A stretch of 64,000 nucleotides of DNA from Cytospora piceicola. Lineage: Eukaryota; Ascomycota; Sordariomycetes; Diaporthales; Cytosporaceae. Below are positions 23,289 to 34,800 of the stretch, one piece after another. The stretch covers positions 682,001 through 746,000 of the forward strand of contig JALQBC010000010.1 of the NCBI GenBank assembly GCA_023375675.1, given 5' to 3'. The notes beneath the pieces are model-generated. The model had not been told where the DNA came from, did not search any database, and worked only from the letters and a program-made list of their open reading frames with translations. The number at the start of each line of letters is the position of its first letter. Within the stretch, counting starts at the first letter, position 1. The position numbers and the translations under genes are program-made.

Positions 23289-24269
23289 CAGAGGCAACAT
23301 TGTCCTCGTCATCGGGATAAACCGCCAAGGATTACCCGCTGCTGTACATATACATCCCTTCGGATGCGTCCTGTTGATTCAGGGGTGGTCACGTTCCAAA
23401 GAATGACACCGGCTCCCGGATTGCCTGCAGGATAAGGTATGAGGGAAGCCGGGCTCTCAAGGACGAGACCTATCTAGCGTTGATTTGCCAGGAGAAAAGC
23501 CAAGTCGCTTCAATCCCGCGTCACGCGTCACGAATCTCAACGGAGTGGATGGGGTGGTCGATCACTTGGGTGGGTTCTGTCCGTACCCGTTGATTGCTAT
23601 GTTGAGCTGTACGTTGTCAGCCTCATCAGAGTCACATTTGCAGCCGCCTTCTAAGTCTCGCATACTGCACAGGAGCTTAGGTCCGACCGCTGCCGGAAAG
23701 TTGATCGCCTGGTCCACAACATTGTCCAGTATGCTTGTCCACGGATAGGCCCTGGGACCTGAGGTTCTACACGCCATCCCTCAAACTTCCTGTCGCACCG
23801 GCTCACAAGGTCGTCATCGGGCGATCCCGAATTGTTATAGCTGGGTCCCGACTGGGAGTGGCATATCATAGACGCCCCTCGTTTGAACATTGTTCCCAAG
23901 ATGCGCTACGGATGATCCGCTCCATCATGATGTCTTGAGCCTTGTTGCCGCAATGTCAAACGGAGCGGCACGGCCAAACCAGATGTTTACAGACTTAACA
24001 GACAATCCCTACATGTCTATAGACCAGACCAGTGCTTTCAGGAAATATATTATGGCCGCACGTGCGGGTTATATTCAATATACGATGGCCTAAAATAACG
24101 CGAGTAACGCGGATGGCCATATGATTACATCCACAATCTCCCATTCCCACCCCGACACTCGTGTCCCCCAGGAACCGCAACGTCTCCTCATGTCCTCGTA
24201 CATCATCCAAATCGTGATTGCTTTCCCCATTCCACTTGGCGGTAATCTCTGTCACTCCGGCCGACCCCC
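23289..24269. other. Intergenic, between two convergent genes
   Basis: It holds the 3' ends of the AlkB and Rad26 transcripts. No other gene, RNA or repeat is recognised. Confidence 0.5.
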
Positions 24270-26864
24270 TTACGACCAGGCCCCAAACACCTCCCTCACG
24301 CCCTCCGCCTCGTCCGGCGTGATCGCCAGGTCCAGCAGGTCGTTCGCCCGATCAAAGGTTCCCGGGTCGATGCCCGCCTCCAACACCAGGTCCTCCTCGG
24401 CGTAGTTGAGCCGCGAGAGCGTCAGCAGGTACTTTTGCGACGCGCCGTGCGATGTCGACAGCTTGGCGCGCATGTCCGTGTGCGCGGATGTCGCAGGATC
24501 GGTCACGAGCGTGTGGAGGAGGAGGATCGTGGATGAGACGATGGTGTACAGCAGGTGAGTTGGGCAGGAATCGAGGGTGGAGTCTGAGGGTGGTAATGAC
24601 TGGACGGCCGCGGCGTCGTCGTCGTCGTCGTCGTCGTCGTCTAGAGCAATCGGCTGGTTGGCGGTGCCATCGTCCCTGGTGATGCCTTGCATCTCCTCCG
24701 GCCCCGCTGGCAGCTTTCTCCCTATTGCCTTCGTTGGACCTGGTCCCTCATCCTCGTCATCATAGAGCCCCGCCTGGAACAGCTCGACCGGCACGTCCAT
24801 GTCATAGAGGGCATCTATCGCCGCACAAAGGACGCTGACCAGCCGGGGGATAGCAACATCACTCAAGGCAAGCTGTCTCGCGCCCAAGCCGGATTGCGCA
24901 AAGGCCATCAGTGTCCTCAAGGCCGCCAGCCTCACGATACACTGCTGTCGCCCAAACGACCCCGTTGACTCGCCAGGCGCAGACCAGCGGCTCGGCTCTT
25001 GCATGATCTTGGAAACCCTCTCGATCAATGCCTGCGCCACAAAGGCCGGGTCACGCTCCGGGTCACCCGTGACCGGGCCGATCGAGTCTGGCAGACACGA
25101 TGTACAGAGCAGGCTGAGCATCCCGAGGAAGTCATCGCGTTGCTGCTTTGGTGAGAGCAGCACGAGTACGAAGTCGATCCGCAAGAGCTTCCAGAATAGC
25201 CTCTGCGGGGAGTCGCGGGCTGGTCCTAGGTTCAGAGGGTGCTCGGGGTTGAGGAGGTAGGAGTCGGCGCAACCTAGGCCTACCAGGTACATGAGCTGCA
25301 GTGTGCCTTCGGTGTCGATGTTCAATATTAGGTGTTGGATCGTCTCGTCCACACTTGTCGTCAGATCACCACTTGGGCTTTCAAACCTCGGGACCGCCAG
25401 GAGGAAGATGCTGGTCTGTGCGACCGGTATTAGAGTCGACGCGATGTATGGCGCGACTGATATAGTGTTCAGTTGCAGGATAAAAGTAATCAATGCCACC
25501 AGGTCATATATTGGCTCATAGTATTTCTCACGGAGACATTGGTTCCAGAGATCTATAAGCATGTCGCAAAAGTCGATCAGCAAACGCATGGGATCGTGAG
25601 GGTCGCCAAGCGAGGGTAATTTCTGGAATATGAAGCCCGCGAATGATTGCTCCGGATCCGATGGGAAGCTGTATCGAGCGAGAAGGTCGAACGTCAGAGG
25701 CTGACCGTGAATTGCACCATGGTCCAGGACAAGACGAAGCAGGTCGTATGGCAAAGTGTTTGGCCTCAGCAAAGAACCAGCCATTCCTGCTTGGACATCA
25801 GAGACAGCATCGGCCATTACCACATCATCCTCAACCTCAAGCGCTGTCACCGGACTATCAATGGCAGGTCGTTTCCTCTTGGCCCTAGTGGGTGTCCTTT
25901 CCCCTGGCGTCAACGCCGCGTTCTTCCCCTTTCCTTTTGCGCCACCTTGCGCCTTGGACGGACTGGGCAGAACTTCCACATCATCAAACCCATCAGCAAC
26001 AATCTTGAAAGCATTCGCCTTATTCTTTTTAGGAGTTGAGACGGTGTTCTCCGTAGACTCTTTGCGGGTCTTCTTCGACTTGGACAGCTCCTCCTTTAGA
26101 TCCTGCCTCGTGAACTGTAGCTCGGTGGCAGCGGCTTTCTCCGCGTGTATCGCGGCCTCGACGAGCCGTTCCTGCTTTGCGAGCGCATCGGCATTCTGCT
26201 TCTTGAGCCTTGCCACTTCGGCTTCATGGGCCGCGACAGACTTGTCATGTTTGGACCGCACGATAGACACCTCCCCTTTTGCCGAGTGTAAGTCGTTCTC
26301 GAGGGCTCTCACTCTATCCTGTAGGTTTTGGACGAAGTCTTTCTGGTTCTGCGGTATAGTTCTGGGTTGTTGATGTGGAGATTGAGACTGTTGGTACGTC
26401 GAGCGTGAAGGCGGCGGGGGCGGTCGCATGGACTGCGAGTTCGTGGACTGAGGTGCATATTGGTTTGGGCGGGGCGGAGGATGTCCCATTCGCTGGGGTA
26501 TGGTAGATCGGGGTGGCGCGTTGAGTGTCGACGATGGGGGAGGCTGTCGTGCTTGTCCGGTAGTAGGCTGCTGCCATCTTGGCTGCTGTATACTCCGCGG
26601 AGGTGGCGGACGGCTATCCTGAGCAATAGATGGGACCTGGGTTGGCAGCTGCCTCTCGACGGAGGGGCGGACTGGGAGTTGGGCAGCACCGTCAATCAAG
26701 ACGGCGTCGTCCAGATCGTCATCCTCGAGGCCGTAATCATCTTCGTTGTTGCCTTGGGTCGGGTAGAGCTTATGCGCCTGGGTGAATTGGATGGCATTGT
26801 TCTCCAGCTCTTGGAGGGTCGTATCGTTGAGTTCGTCGAAGTCATCGTCGTCAAATTCGTCCAT
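24270..26864 (-). CDS. DNA damage checkpoint protein Rad26/Lcd1 (ATRIP homologue)
   Basis: Intronless, 864 residues. The acidic N-terminus MDEFDDDDFDELNDTTLQEL matches the checkpoint-recruitment motif by which ATRIP/Rad26/Ddc2 binds RPA on single-stranded DNA. A Pro/Gln-rich linker (about 85-170) follows, then a coiled coil at about 175-268 for dimerisation, a basic nuclear-localisation-like stretch (PTRAKRKRP), and a long helical C-terminal half expected to hold the Mec1/ATR kinase. A nine-Asp tract at about 742-750 is encoded by a GAC repeat (24613-24640). The Aspergillus counterpart is uvsD. It should act in the nucleus at stalled forks. The assignment rests on the N-terminal motif, coiled coil and length; helical repeats cannot be verified by eye. 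Confidence 0.8.
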   Translation of the reverse strand: MDEFDDDDFDELNDTTLQELENNAIQFTQAHKLYPTQGNNEDDYGLEDDDLDDAVLIDGAAQLPVRPSVERQLPTQVPSIAQDSRPPPPRSIQQPRWQQPTTGQARQPPPSSTLNAPPRSTIPQRMGHPPPRPNQYAPQSTNSQSMRPPPPPSRSTYQQSQSPHQQPRTIPQNQKDFVQNLQDRVRALENDLHSAKGEVSIVRSKHDKSVAAHEAEVARLKKQNADALAKQERLVEAAIHAEKAAATELQFTRQDLKEELSKSKKTRKESTENTVSTPKKNKANAFKIVADGFDDVEVLPSPSKAQGGAKGKGKNAALTPGERTPTRAKRKRPAIDSPVTALEVEDDVVMADAVSDVQAGMAGSLLRPNTLPYDLLRLVLDHGAIHGQPLTFDLLARYSFPSDPEQSFAGFIFQKLPSLGDPHDPMRLLIDFCDMLIDLWNQCLREKYYEPIYDLVALITFILQLNTISVAPYIASTLIPVAQTSIFLLAVPRFESPSGDLTTSVDETIQHLILNIDTEGTLQLMYLVGLGCADSYLLNPEHPLNLGPARDSPQRLFWKLLRIDFVLVLLSPKQQRDDFLGMLSLLCTSCLPDSIGPVTGDPERDPAFVAQALIERVSKIMQEPSRWSAPGESTGSFGRQQCIVRLAALRTLMAFAQSGLGARQLALSDVAIPRLVSVLCAAIDALYDMDVPVELFQAGLYDDEDEGPGPTKAIGRKLPAGPEEMQGITRDDGTANQPIALDDDDDDDDDAAAVQSLPPSDSTLDSCPTHLLYTIVSSTILLLHTLVTDPATSAHTDMRAKLSTSHGASQKYLLTLSRLNYAEEDLVLEAGIDPGTFDRANDLLDLAITPDEAEGVREVFGAWS
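24613..24641. repeat. Trinucleotide (GTC/GAC) repeat in Rad26 gene
   Basis: Nine or more GTC units on the plus strand encode the Asp tract of the checkpoint protein on the minus strand. Confidence 0.9.
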
Positions 26865-27714
26865 CTCTCCATTGGACCCATGCCTCGTCTGAGGGGCGGA
26901 GAGCTTCGACTAGGGTGCGTGTTGTGTAGCAAGTGGGTTGTTCCTTCGTGTCGTCGACATTGATCAGTCTCGGGACGCGATCAGAACCGCGTCTCCGGGA
27001 ACATCACTCAAGGGTTCCACCCCCCCCCCAAAACCCCACCCCCACATGTCATCCACTCAAATTTTGTGGGTTAGGGTACTAGTAAACGGGTTCCTAAGCT
27101 TCGGCCCCAAATTCCGACGTCGGCACATGCCAATCATCAATATGGCTGTGAAGACTACCTAGGTACTTCTGCAATCTCAAACCTCCGTGCACAGATTCAT
27201 CAACTTTAATCATCGAGCCGCCCTTTGCAACTGTGACCTCTTTTCCTTATTTGTACCATTTTCGGGACTAAAAATGACAGCACTGTAGACTCAAGGTGGT
27301 GGTTCTCGCGTTGGTCGTACGCCTGGAACTCTGCAGATTGCCAAACACCAGCGAACATTCTGATCGTCGGGCCGCCATACATTGGATCAAACAGAATCCT
27401 GCAGCAGTATTTCGGGGTATGTGCCGACCATCTCCTATCTGATGAAGGGTTTTGAAGGTTGAGAGGAATGATCTCACTCGGCTTGTGCAACAACAAGCAA
27501 ATCCGGTCCAATATTATCAGCTGCACGGGTCCGGCCCCCTCAATAGCAATATGCGCATATTTTTGCGGTCATTTGAGGGAAGTACACAATATATATGTCA
27601 GGAAACTCTTGGCACACCCAGGAAGAAGGTTTACTCAAGCCGAGGAACTGTTTGTTTACCTGGCAGATCTCATACAAGACTACTCGACGTTCTGGTCACT
27701 ATGCTTAGTGAATT

Positions 27715-28103
27715 GTGCCTTCTACCGTATATTCAGAGGATATCTATGGGACGACTGTCTGGGATAATCGCAATGATGATTTTTTGAGCAACCGAATCAG
27801 CCTAGCTCTGTTCCTAGATAAGTACAGAGGGGATCTGGTTCGAGCTCATACACTGAGAGGGGTGAAGTTGAGCGAGGCCAGCAGTTCGGCTGGGGGTTTT
27901 CCCTGCTTGGCAAGTATGGAGATTATGCAATCGCACATGCCAAACCTCAAAACTTATGAGTGAGGGCGCCTCATTCACTTCGAAAAGGAAAAAATCCCTG
28001 CTGACATGTCACTAGATGGATAAGACCGTGGAATCGAGACACAGTCTTGAGGCTTGCCCGAAACTGTCCTCGCCTCGAAAGGCTGTGTCCCGCTGTTTTG
28101 TGA
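27715..28103 (+). CDS. Possible F-box/LRR-like protein, 3' part
   Basis: Two open stretches join across a good intron (27960-28015, GTGAGG donor, CTGAC branch site, CACTAG acceptor). The reading is ISLALFLDKYRGDLVRAHTL, then MEIMQSHMPNLKTYE | WIRPWNRDTVLRLARNCPRL and a stop at 28101-28103. The pattern of FLDKYRGDL, MPNLKTY and LARNCPRLERL resembles leucine-rich repeats of fungal F-box proteins. The 5' part is not resolved; frames at 27459-27767 may hold earlier exons but no F-box is visible. It may be a decayed copy. Confidence 0.35.
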
Positions 28104-28255
28104 CGACACACCAGGCATGGTTGATTCACAACAGAGCTGGAAGGTCCATCAGAGATCCCTACCTTGTCTAGCCTCGGTGGCTTCCTATCCAGCGCCGAGT
28201 TGTGCGTCAGTCGAGAGGCGGGCGACTGTTTCCGGAGTACCTATTCTCGAGAACA

Positions 28256-28630
28256 ATGTTGCGACAAGCACCAGCTTTAGCAGACATAGGTTTCTACTGG
28301 CCTCGAATCAGAGACTTGGAAGAAGAGCGCCAGGCTGTCGAGGACTTTGTCTTCTATTTCATCGGCTTCCTGACTCCCGGAGAACTGTCGCTGGACAGAG
28401 GCTTGCTGTCACAGATGAGTTCGACTGACAGCTGGCCGCCAATATTGCAAAGGATGCAACTTTGCGTGTCTGCGTACAACCAGGAGGGCACACGGGTCTG
28501 CCCCCGACGTGCTGGGCGCCCCACAGTCAAGACCATAGCAGTCGACAAGAAGGACCACAGCATCGTGTCTTTACTAAAGCGAGGGGCGGATGCGTTGAGT
28601 GGACATATCAAGATTGTCTTGGTCGGATAG
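28256..28630 (+). CDS. Hypothetical small protein
   Basis: An ATG-started frame of 124 residues, MLRQAPALADIGFYWPRIRD followed by LEEERQAVEDFVFYFIGFL, ending KIVLVG. Composition is protein-like in the first third, Cys/Arg-rich later. No family is recognised. It could be a separate small gene, a downstream exon of the F-box-like gene, or chance. Confidence 0.25.
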   Translation: MLRQAPALADIGFYWPRIRDLEEERQAVEDFVFYFIGFLTPGELSLDRGLLSQMSSTDSWPPILQRMQLCVSAYNQEGTRVCPRRAGRPTVKTIAVDKKDHSIVSLLKRGADALSGHIKIVLVG

Positions 28631-29148
28631 ATTGCTCAGCTTGGACTGATGGAAACAGCATCTGGCACGTCTCTTCGACCAGACCTGGAGGTTGCCGGGT
28701 GAGAGAAACCGTAGTGACCAAGAGCATGGTGCGCCATGAGTCTCAGGGAAAGTAGAAACAAATTGAAGAAACACAAAAGTATCACGTTCAAGCGACCCGT
28801 GGACGTTGGTATATTTGGCACCCATTGTTTGCGAAAGCCTTTAGAAGAGGCCGAGACGCGTAAAGTTGCGTGTTGGAGGAAGTTGGTTGGCACCTGGAAC
28901 TTGGACCTGGAAGTGCCAAGCAGCGCTGTGGCTTAGCTGCATCAGATGTAATTGATACGCCACTAGGCCCAGTCAAGCCACGTTTTTACATCGACAGCTA
29001 TCCTCCTCCCCTTTCCGCTTTCAGCACCTCTGGAACTTTTTGTTCTCCTTGCCCGCCTTGTCCAGCGAGCCGGTATATCCAATTGCAACATGTACCTGGG
29101 AATACCTTGATAAAGTGGTGCTTTGGACCGTCGACATCGCGATCAAAT

Positions 29149-30261
29149 ATGGCTTCAGCCACCGCCCCGGCCATGCGCTACCTCTTTGGCCTGCTCCTGG
29201 TATTGCCGCTCTTCGGCGCATTCGCTGCGGCGGACACAGCATCGGCGAGCCAGCTATCGCTGCCCTCCTATCATTATGGCGCCGCTATAGGTGTTGAGTG
29301 TATGAACAGAAGCTCGTGAGTAATTCCTTAATTCATGACGGCCAGCAACCTGCAGATGCGCCAAACTGTCATGGCCAATTCGTCCCCGACGGACGAAGAG
29401 CGCGCTCTAGCGCACCTTCGATTGATATCGCACTGCGCCATTGGCATGTGACACGAAGGATACATGGGACGTCGATGCTGACAGTTTCATTTTCGCCATA
29501 GGGAAACGGGCGAGCACATCGAGAACCCAGACAACCATGAGCTCGAATGGATCCCCTTCCCCTCCTGTGGGGAGACCGACAAGCCGCTCCAGTTCCACTA
29601 CGGCATCGAGACGGAGCTGAACTGCACCATCCCCATGATCTCAGACCCCTTCTTCCACCTGCTCGAGTTCTACATCCACGCCGACGCGCCGCTCTCCTGC
29701 CGCCTCCCCGCGCGGCCCCCGCCCCACGTCGAGACGGTGGGCGAGGGCCCGCCCGAGACCGAGTACATCCCGCTGGTGTTCGCGCTCGCCGGCACGCTGC
29801 AGTACAGCCACCTGCACATCAGCACGCACATGAACGTGCTGATACACTCGACGCCCAAGCACCACATCCACCCGCACGACAGCGGGGTCTTGGACTCCGG
29901 GATCGCCTACAGCACGAGCCCGCTGAGCCATATGGAGGGGACGGCGACCAAGAGGCTGATCATTGGCGACCCCTTGCCCTTGACCTTTAGTGTGAGGTGG
30001 TTCCCTACGCCTGCGCTGCCCAAGACCGAGGGAAGGGTCGAGTGGCAGGGTATGGGAGGGCATATATATGCGAGCACGGTGTTCTACGCTTTGGTGTCGT
30101 TCCTGGCGGGCACTTGTGTCACGTCGGTTTACTTCTTTGGCATGGTGCTGCCAAGAAGGTTGAAGGGCAGGGCGCTTGGAGCTGCGACGCCTTTGGGATA
30201 TGGGTTGAATGGTGTCGGTAATGGGTGGGGTATCCCAATGGCTAAGAGGGCCATTGACTAG
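29149..30261 (+). CDS. Unrecognised secretory-pathway type I membrane protein
   Basis: Two exons, 29149-29315 and 29502-30261, give 308 residues; the 186-nt intron has a GTGAGT donor. A signal peptide is clear (hydrophobic RYLFGLLLVLPLFGAFAAA, residues 12-30). The lumenal part has few Cys (CMNRSS, PSCGE, LNCTIP, LSCRLP) and several possible N-glycosylation sites (NRS, NCT). One transmembrane helix is near the C-terminus (YASTVFYALVSFLAGTCVTSVYFFGMVL), followed by basic PRRLKGRAL and a short cytosolic tail. It is probably an ER/Golgi or cell-surface protein conserved in Sordariomycetes; I cannot name the family. It is convergent with the TMEM97-like gene, with stop codons 188 bp apart. The start chosen is the first ATG that precedes the signal peptide. 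Confidence 0.8.
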
Positions 30262-30449
30262 CGAATCATCCGTACGAGCGGGAGAATCATCCGTGATATC
30301 AATTCTATGGTATCATGGTATCACGTCTTCAAATTTCATGTATATACTAGGGAATGGTGTCCACGGACACGGCTCGTTTCGATGTCTCGGTCGTCAGGGA
30401 GTTATGGAAGAGACATCTACCTCGCGGCACACCCTTAGCCCAATTCTTC

Positions 30450-31117
30450 TTACTGCGTCTTCTTCACCACGTCTGTTGCTGCAAGGCGGCTGTACAGCCT
30501 CCAGTACATGTCCACAAACATCAGTGAGGCTGTGGTCAAGTCAGCATTTAGAGTCTCACTCAGCCCCCATGGGTGATACGGAACTTACGGATAGCGAGCC
30601 AGGGCCCATACAACTGATACAAGAACACGTTCTTCTGCTCCGGCGAATACACCGCCGGGTCCCAATAGAACACATCATTGATGCACAACAACGTACTGAA
30701 GGCCGTCTCAAAGGCGTACGCCAACAGCAAGAGCTCCAGCCGTCCCGTGGTCCCCCTCTTGCCGCTCAGCCTCCAGGCCGCGTAGAAGACCACGGGGAGC
30801 TGGAAGCAGAGCTCGACCGTGAACATCAGGCGCATCCAGTTGGGCTCCGTCTCGGGCTGGACGAGCGGGTCGTTGTACGTCGCGACGTAGAAGTCCTTGA
30901 GCTGCTGGAGGAAGTAGAGCGGGCTGCCGGGGAGCTTGTAGAGCCATTCTGGATAGAACTGGACGGCGTCGATGACTGTGGGTGTTGGTTAGTGGTCAAA
31001 TTTGCTCAGGGTGGCGGCCGGGGGTGAGGTGAAGCGCGTACGGAGGATGCACGCGATTTGGACGATAAGCCACACAAGCCATAGCTTGTCACGCCAGTTC
31101 TTCGGTGAGGCCGCCAT
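30450..31117 (-). CDS. TMEM97/EXPERA-domain membrane protein (sigma-2 receptor-like)
   Basis: Three exons, 31117-31042, 30975-30589 and 30529-30450, give 180 residues, the usual family size. All junctions are in phase. Four helices are expected in the ER membrane. Residues matching those lining the TMEM97 pocket are present: Asp28 (LLIDAVQ), Asp61 (YNDPLVQ), Glu80 and Gln84 (ELCFQLP), plus the PNWMRLMF..ELCFQLP block and YGPWLAIPSLMFVDMY near the end. The protein ends KKTQ, a dilysine ER-retrieval signal. EXPERA proteins (EBP, TM6SF2, TMEM97) act in sterol metabolism or lipid handling; here a role in ER sterol or lipid homeostasis is inferred. The third exon is supported by phase and by the retrieval motif. 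Confidence 0.88.
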
Positions 31118-31856
31118 GGAAAGTCGTTGAGAGTGTGTAGGCTTGTCAATTGAATGTGGTAGAGGGAGAAGGGGAGGCGTCGATTGTTGGCAAATGTTGT
31201 CAGCAAATTTGAACCTGGAGGTGGTAGGGTTAGGGCTCCTCCACATACAAGATGGGAGGGGGAGGTGATTGTGATATAGCCCTCTACTCACTTGAGTACT
31301 TGAGTCACTGAGTAGAACACGGACTGAGGAAAAACGCTTCAACTTTGTAAACCTGGATCCTTACATTCATCTGTGAATATTTGCAACAGTGCTGCTGAAA
31401 AGATATCTAACATCTTTGTAACATAACTATATCCTGCTGATTGAATTAAGCCTAGGCTTCTTGTCTGTCTGACCATTCAACATTTTGGTCAATATATCCA
31501 GCTAATCCTCAAAACCATTATAATGGAAGAAAGTACCTTTGAGCCAGTTGAAAAGTACACTCCTCCCCTGGATCCGTCTACACTTGAACTTCACTATTCA
31601 CTACAGTTGCCGTCTCATTTTGTTCCTCTCCTTTTGCAGGTGCCTTCTCGTTTCTTTCTCTTGCTATGTTCCCCTGGCTAACAGCTTCAGCCGCACTTTT
31701 TTCCAACTTCAGATGTAGGAGTCTTGCCGGTCGCAACATATCGGATGGCACCGTTAAATAGCCCAAACGTCTTGTATAAGTTGCGTTGACGAAAGTATTT
31801 GCACGTGCAGACCCCAACAATTGGTGATAGATTCTCCGCATGCAACCTGCTGGTAG
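31118..31856. other. Intergenic; possible extra 3' exon of the CorA-like gene
   Basis: The TMEM97-like promoter lies at the left. On the minus strand 31841-31578 is open for 87 codons (RIYHQLLGSARANTF..), just after a TACTGAC..TACCAG sequence that looks like a branch site and acceptor. No donor gives a normal-length intron with the gene ending at 31857, so it is not joined to it. Confidence 0.3.
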
Positions 31857-34800
31857 TCAGTAAAATAAGGTCCAATAGGTTACGTGAAGGGTCGACTGGC
31901 CTGCAATCAGGACCAAGATGTCCTTAATGTTGTACAGCAGAAGCTGACATGACCAAGATATTAGGAAGACGGGCAGTATGAAGAGTCCCCCTACGAGATG
32001 TATCGCGTTCTTCCCAATGTGTGTCATTATCTTCCATGAGGACTGGCTTGGCTTGGCTTGTATCCATATAGCCTGGATTCCCAGGGTTTTAACCGTGAGA
32101 ATACCTTGGTGCAGTCGAGGCGTATTGTCGAGGATTCGATATGCACGAGCGATCCTCCTTGCGGGTACTTCGATGAGAAGATAAGTTAGCCAGAAGGTCA
32201 GAAACGAACTTAAGCTGATTTTCTGGCTCTCTTGGTCACCGGACTTGAATGAGGTCTCATCTTCAGCTGTTCGTTTGTTTGCTTCTTGCTGTTGTCCACT
32301 CTGGCTGATGATACTGGTAGACATTGCTTTTCTGGTGTAGCTTTGACTGACACTTGCTATATCCTTGCCAAATACTGCCACAGTTCTAGCGTTCATCAGT
32401 GCAAATATCGTGACAACCAGTGCTACCACAGCAAATATGACCATACTGACGATCAGAGGACCCGGCGGAGGCCCATTCATGCTGAATACGCTGGCAGCAA
32501 AACCAAGCGGAAGGAAGACGACGGTAACATAGGTGAATGATGCAACGTTTTGATTGCTGCGGAAACTCAGCTCTTCGCGTGTATTCTTGACATGGTTTGA
32601 GTAGAGCTCACGCAGGGATTTCATGTCATCATGGATTCTTCGTAACTTGCTGATCTCCCTTCTGACTTCGAAATGGGCTTTGGTTATGGTTGCGCGATAT
32701 TTCTTCTCGTCGTTCCGAGTCCATCTAGGTTTCTGTTCCCCTCGTTCTTCTTCCCGAGAGTCCCACTGGCTGACGATGTCCAGGTTCTTGGCGACGTCTT
32801 GTTCCAAAGCTTGAAGGAGATGATCAAGCCCTTGCCAGAGGGTACTCCATGTTGAGTACACATCGCTGCTGGGGGCCGAATATGAGAATGAGCCCGAATC
32901 AATATTCAACTCGAGTTCTATTTTTTCCAAAATTCCGCCAGTACTTTTTGTCAGTTGATGCAGAATCCTGTTGAACAAGTATAACTCGAGGACTTTTCTT
33001 TGCCGCCAATCTTGACCTTGGTGCCATTCTTGACCTTGTTGCCATTTTTGACCTTGGCTGGGTTTATGTGATGTCTGGTGGTCCAGAACGTGGCATGTCC
33101 AGTTTCGATCGAAGAAGTCACCATCAAATCGGAAACTCATCACTGAACGGATAATTCGCTTGTCCTGGCTTCCCGGGAAGGGCACGGTTTTCACGGGTGC
33201 CAGTGGACGCATCCCTTGGCTTGGGGGCCTATATGTTTCCAGTAGTTGATAGAAGCTGATGTGAACTTCTGTCTCCCACGTGTTGGACACCATGGTGCAA
33301 GCATCGTATAGATATTTCTCATACCGAGAATATCTCTCGAAGAAATCAGCCATGTTGGATTGCTCATAGCCTTGACTTGCCGCAACACAAAGGAACGCTG
33401 TCTCCGAGTCGGCATCGTAAAGGCAAACCAAGCGTTTTTTGGCCAAAATCGCTGTCCTCGTGACACTCACAGCATCCCAAAGAGCTCGATTGTTCTTGAG
33501 CCACAAGAACTTGAGTGGCTTCTTCCCTTGCTTCCAGCGTTCGAGTCGCTTTCTCCGAGGAATATCCACAATGAGGAACTTAACATCAGCGCGAGGCACA
33601 ACCCAACTACTCGTTGGTATAGTTGAGCCAACGGTGTCGGGCTGACTGCCGGAGGTATTTTGTATGCTGAGTTTCTCCACGTCGAGATCTTTGACTAGTG
33701 ACGATTTAAGTTCATGGAGCCTTTCGAATTCTTCGCCAATGAAGATTGGCGTTTCTCGGTCGAAGAATTGAGGGTAATCAAACATCCACTCATCATCAGG
33801 CTGTACGATTCTGCTTGAATCAATGAGTTTGTTGAACGGGATGGCTCTCTTCATTACCAAACGGTACTCGTCTGGGCCTCTCCTGGTGATATCTGCTGGT
33901 GTCTCAAGCTGTACTACTTCCTGTCTGGATACGAAACCCGAAGATTGAAGGTCTTGCTTGGATAGATCGGCGTGTGGAAGCTGGCTTGGTAGTTGAGGTC
34001 GTCCTAACCCAGATTCTGTTTCTACTTGCAAATTGTCTGTGGTCGCCTTCGCCTTCGCCTTCGCCTTCGAGTCCACTCTTCTGTCGACGGGGGGCGGGGG
34101 GCGGGGGCCGTGGACAATGCGGTTTAGATCATCCGCATGAGTGAGTAGAATGTACTGGATCTCGAAGTTGGCGTGGTAATAGGAGTCTCTATCTTGCTCC
34201 TCGCTGAAGACTTCCTCCAGCGGTTTCTTGGTGATATCTAGCTGTCCAGGAAAACAACCATTTGGGCTGGCGATACGAAATAGCGTCTCAGTAGCCACCT
34301 TTACCAGCTCTTCTGAGGTCCTGTTGTTGATTCGGTGTCCCCGGGTGCCAATGACTATTGACAAGGCATAACGCAAAGCGTCTTGCCACCACGTCTCTTG
34401 GTTTTCTTCATGGTAGGGCTGTGACACGATGGTGTTGGTCCATGGTTCATGTATGGACCCATCCTCCAAGAAGAAGCCCTTGTCTAAACCATAAAAGAGG
34501 GCTGTATCATGGCTATGGAACAAGAATCTTGTCTCCCTTGGCGATCGAGTGACAGCAAGCATTCTTTTTCGTGCATCGTTCTCGGTTGTGAAACGTCGCA
34601 GAACCTCCCTCTGAACAACGGAGGCAGTGAACTTTTGGCTGAGACGATTGATCTCGTCTTTTGACTGGGCGCTTGTCGAAGGCTCAGTCCCCTTACCCTC
34701 TTCGGAAGGTAATGAGACAAGCTCCTGCACAGGCTTCCAAACTTTGATATTTTCAACTTCCAATGAATTTAGGGCCATCCAGGCCCAGACATGATCATCT

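Larger units (their letters stand above)
26865..29148. other. Intergenic region containing a weak F-box/LRR-like gene
   Basis: Apart from the tentative gene at 27715-28103 and the open frame at 28256-28630, nothing is recognised. A ten-C homopolymer lies near 27018-27029. TACCTAGGTA occurs at 27156-27165. Confidence 0.4.
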
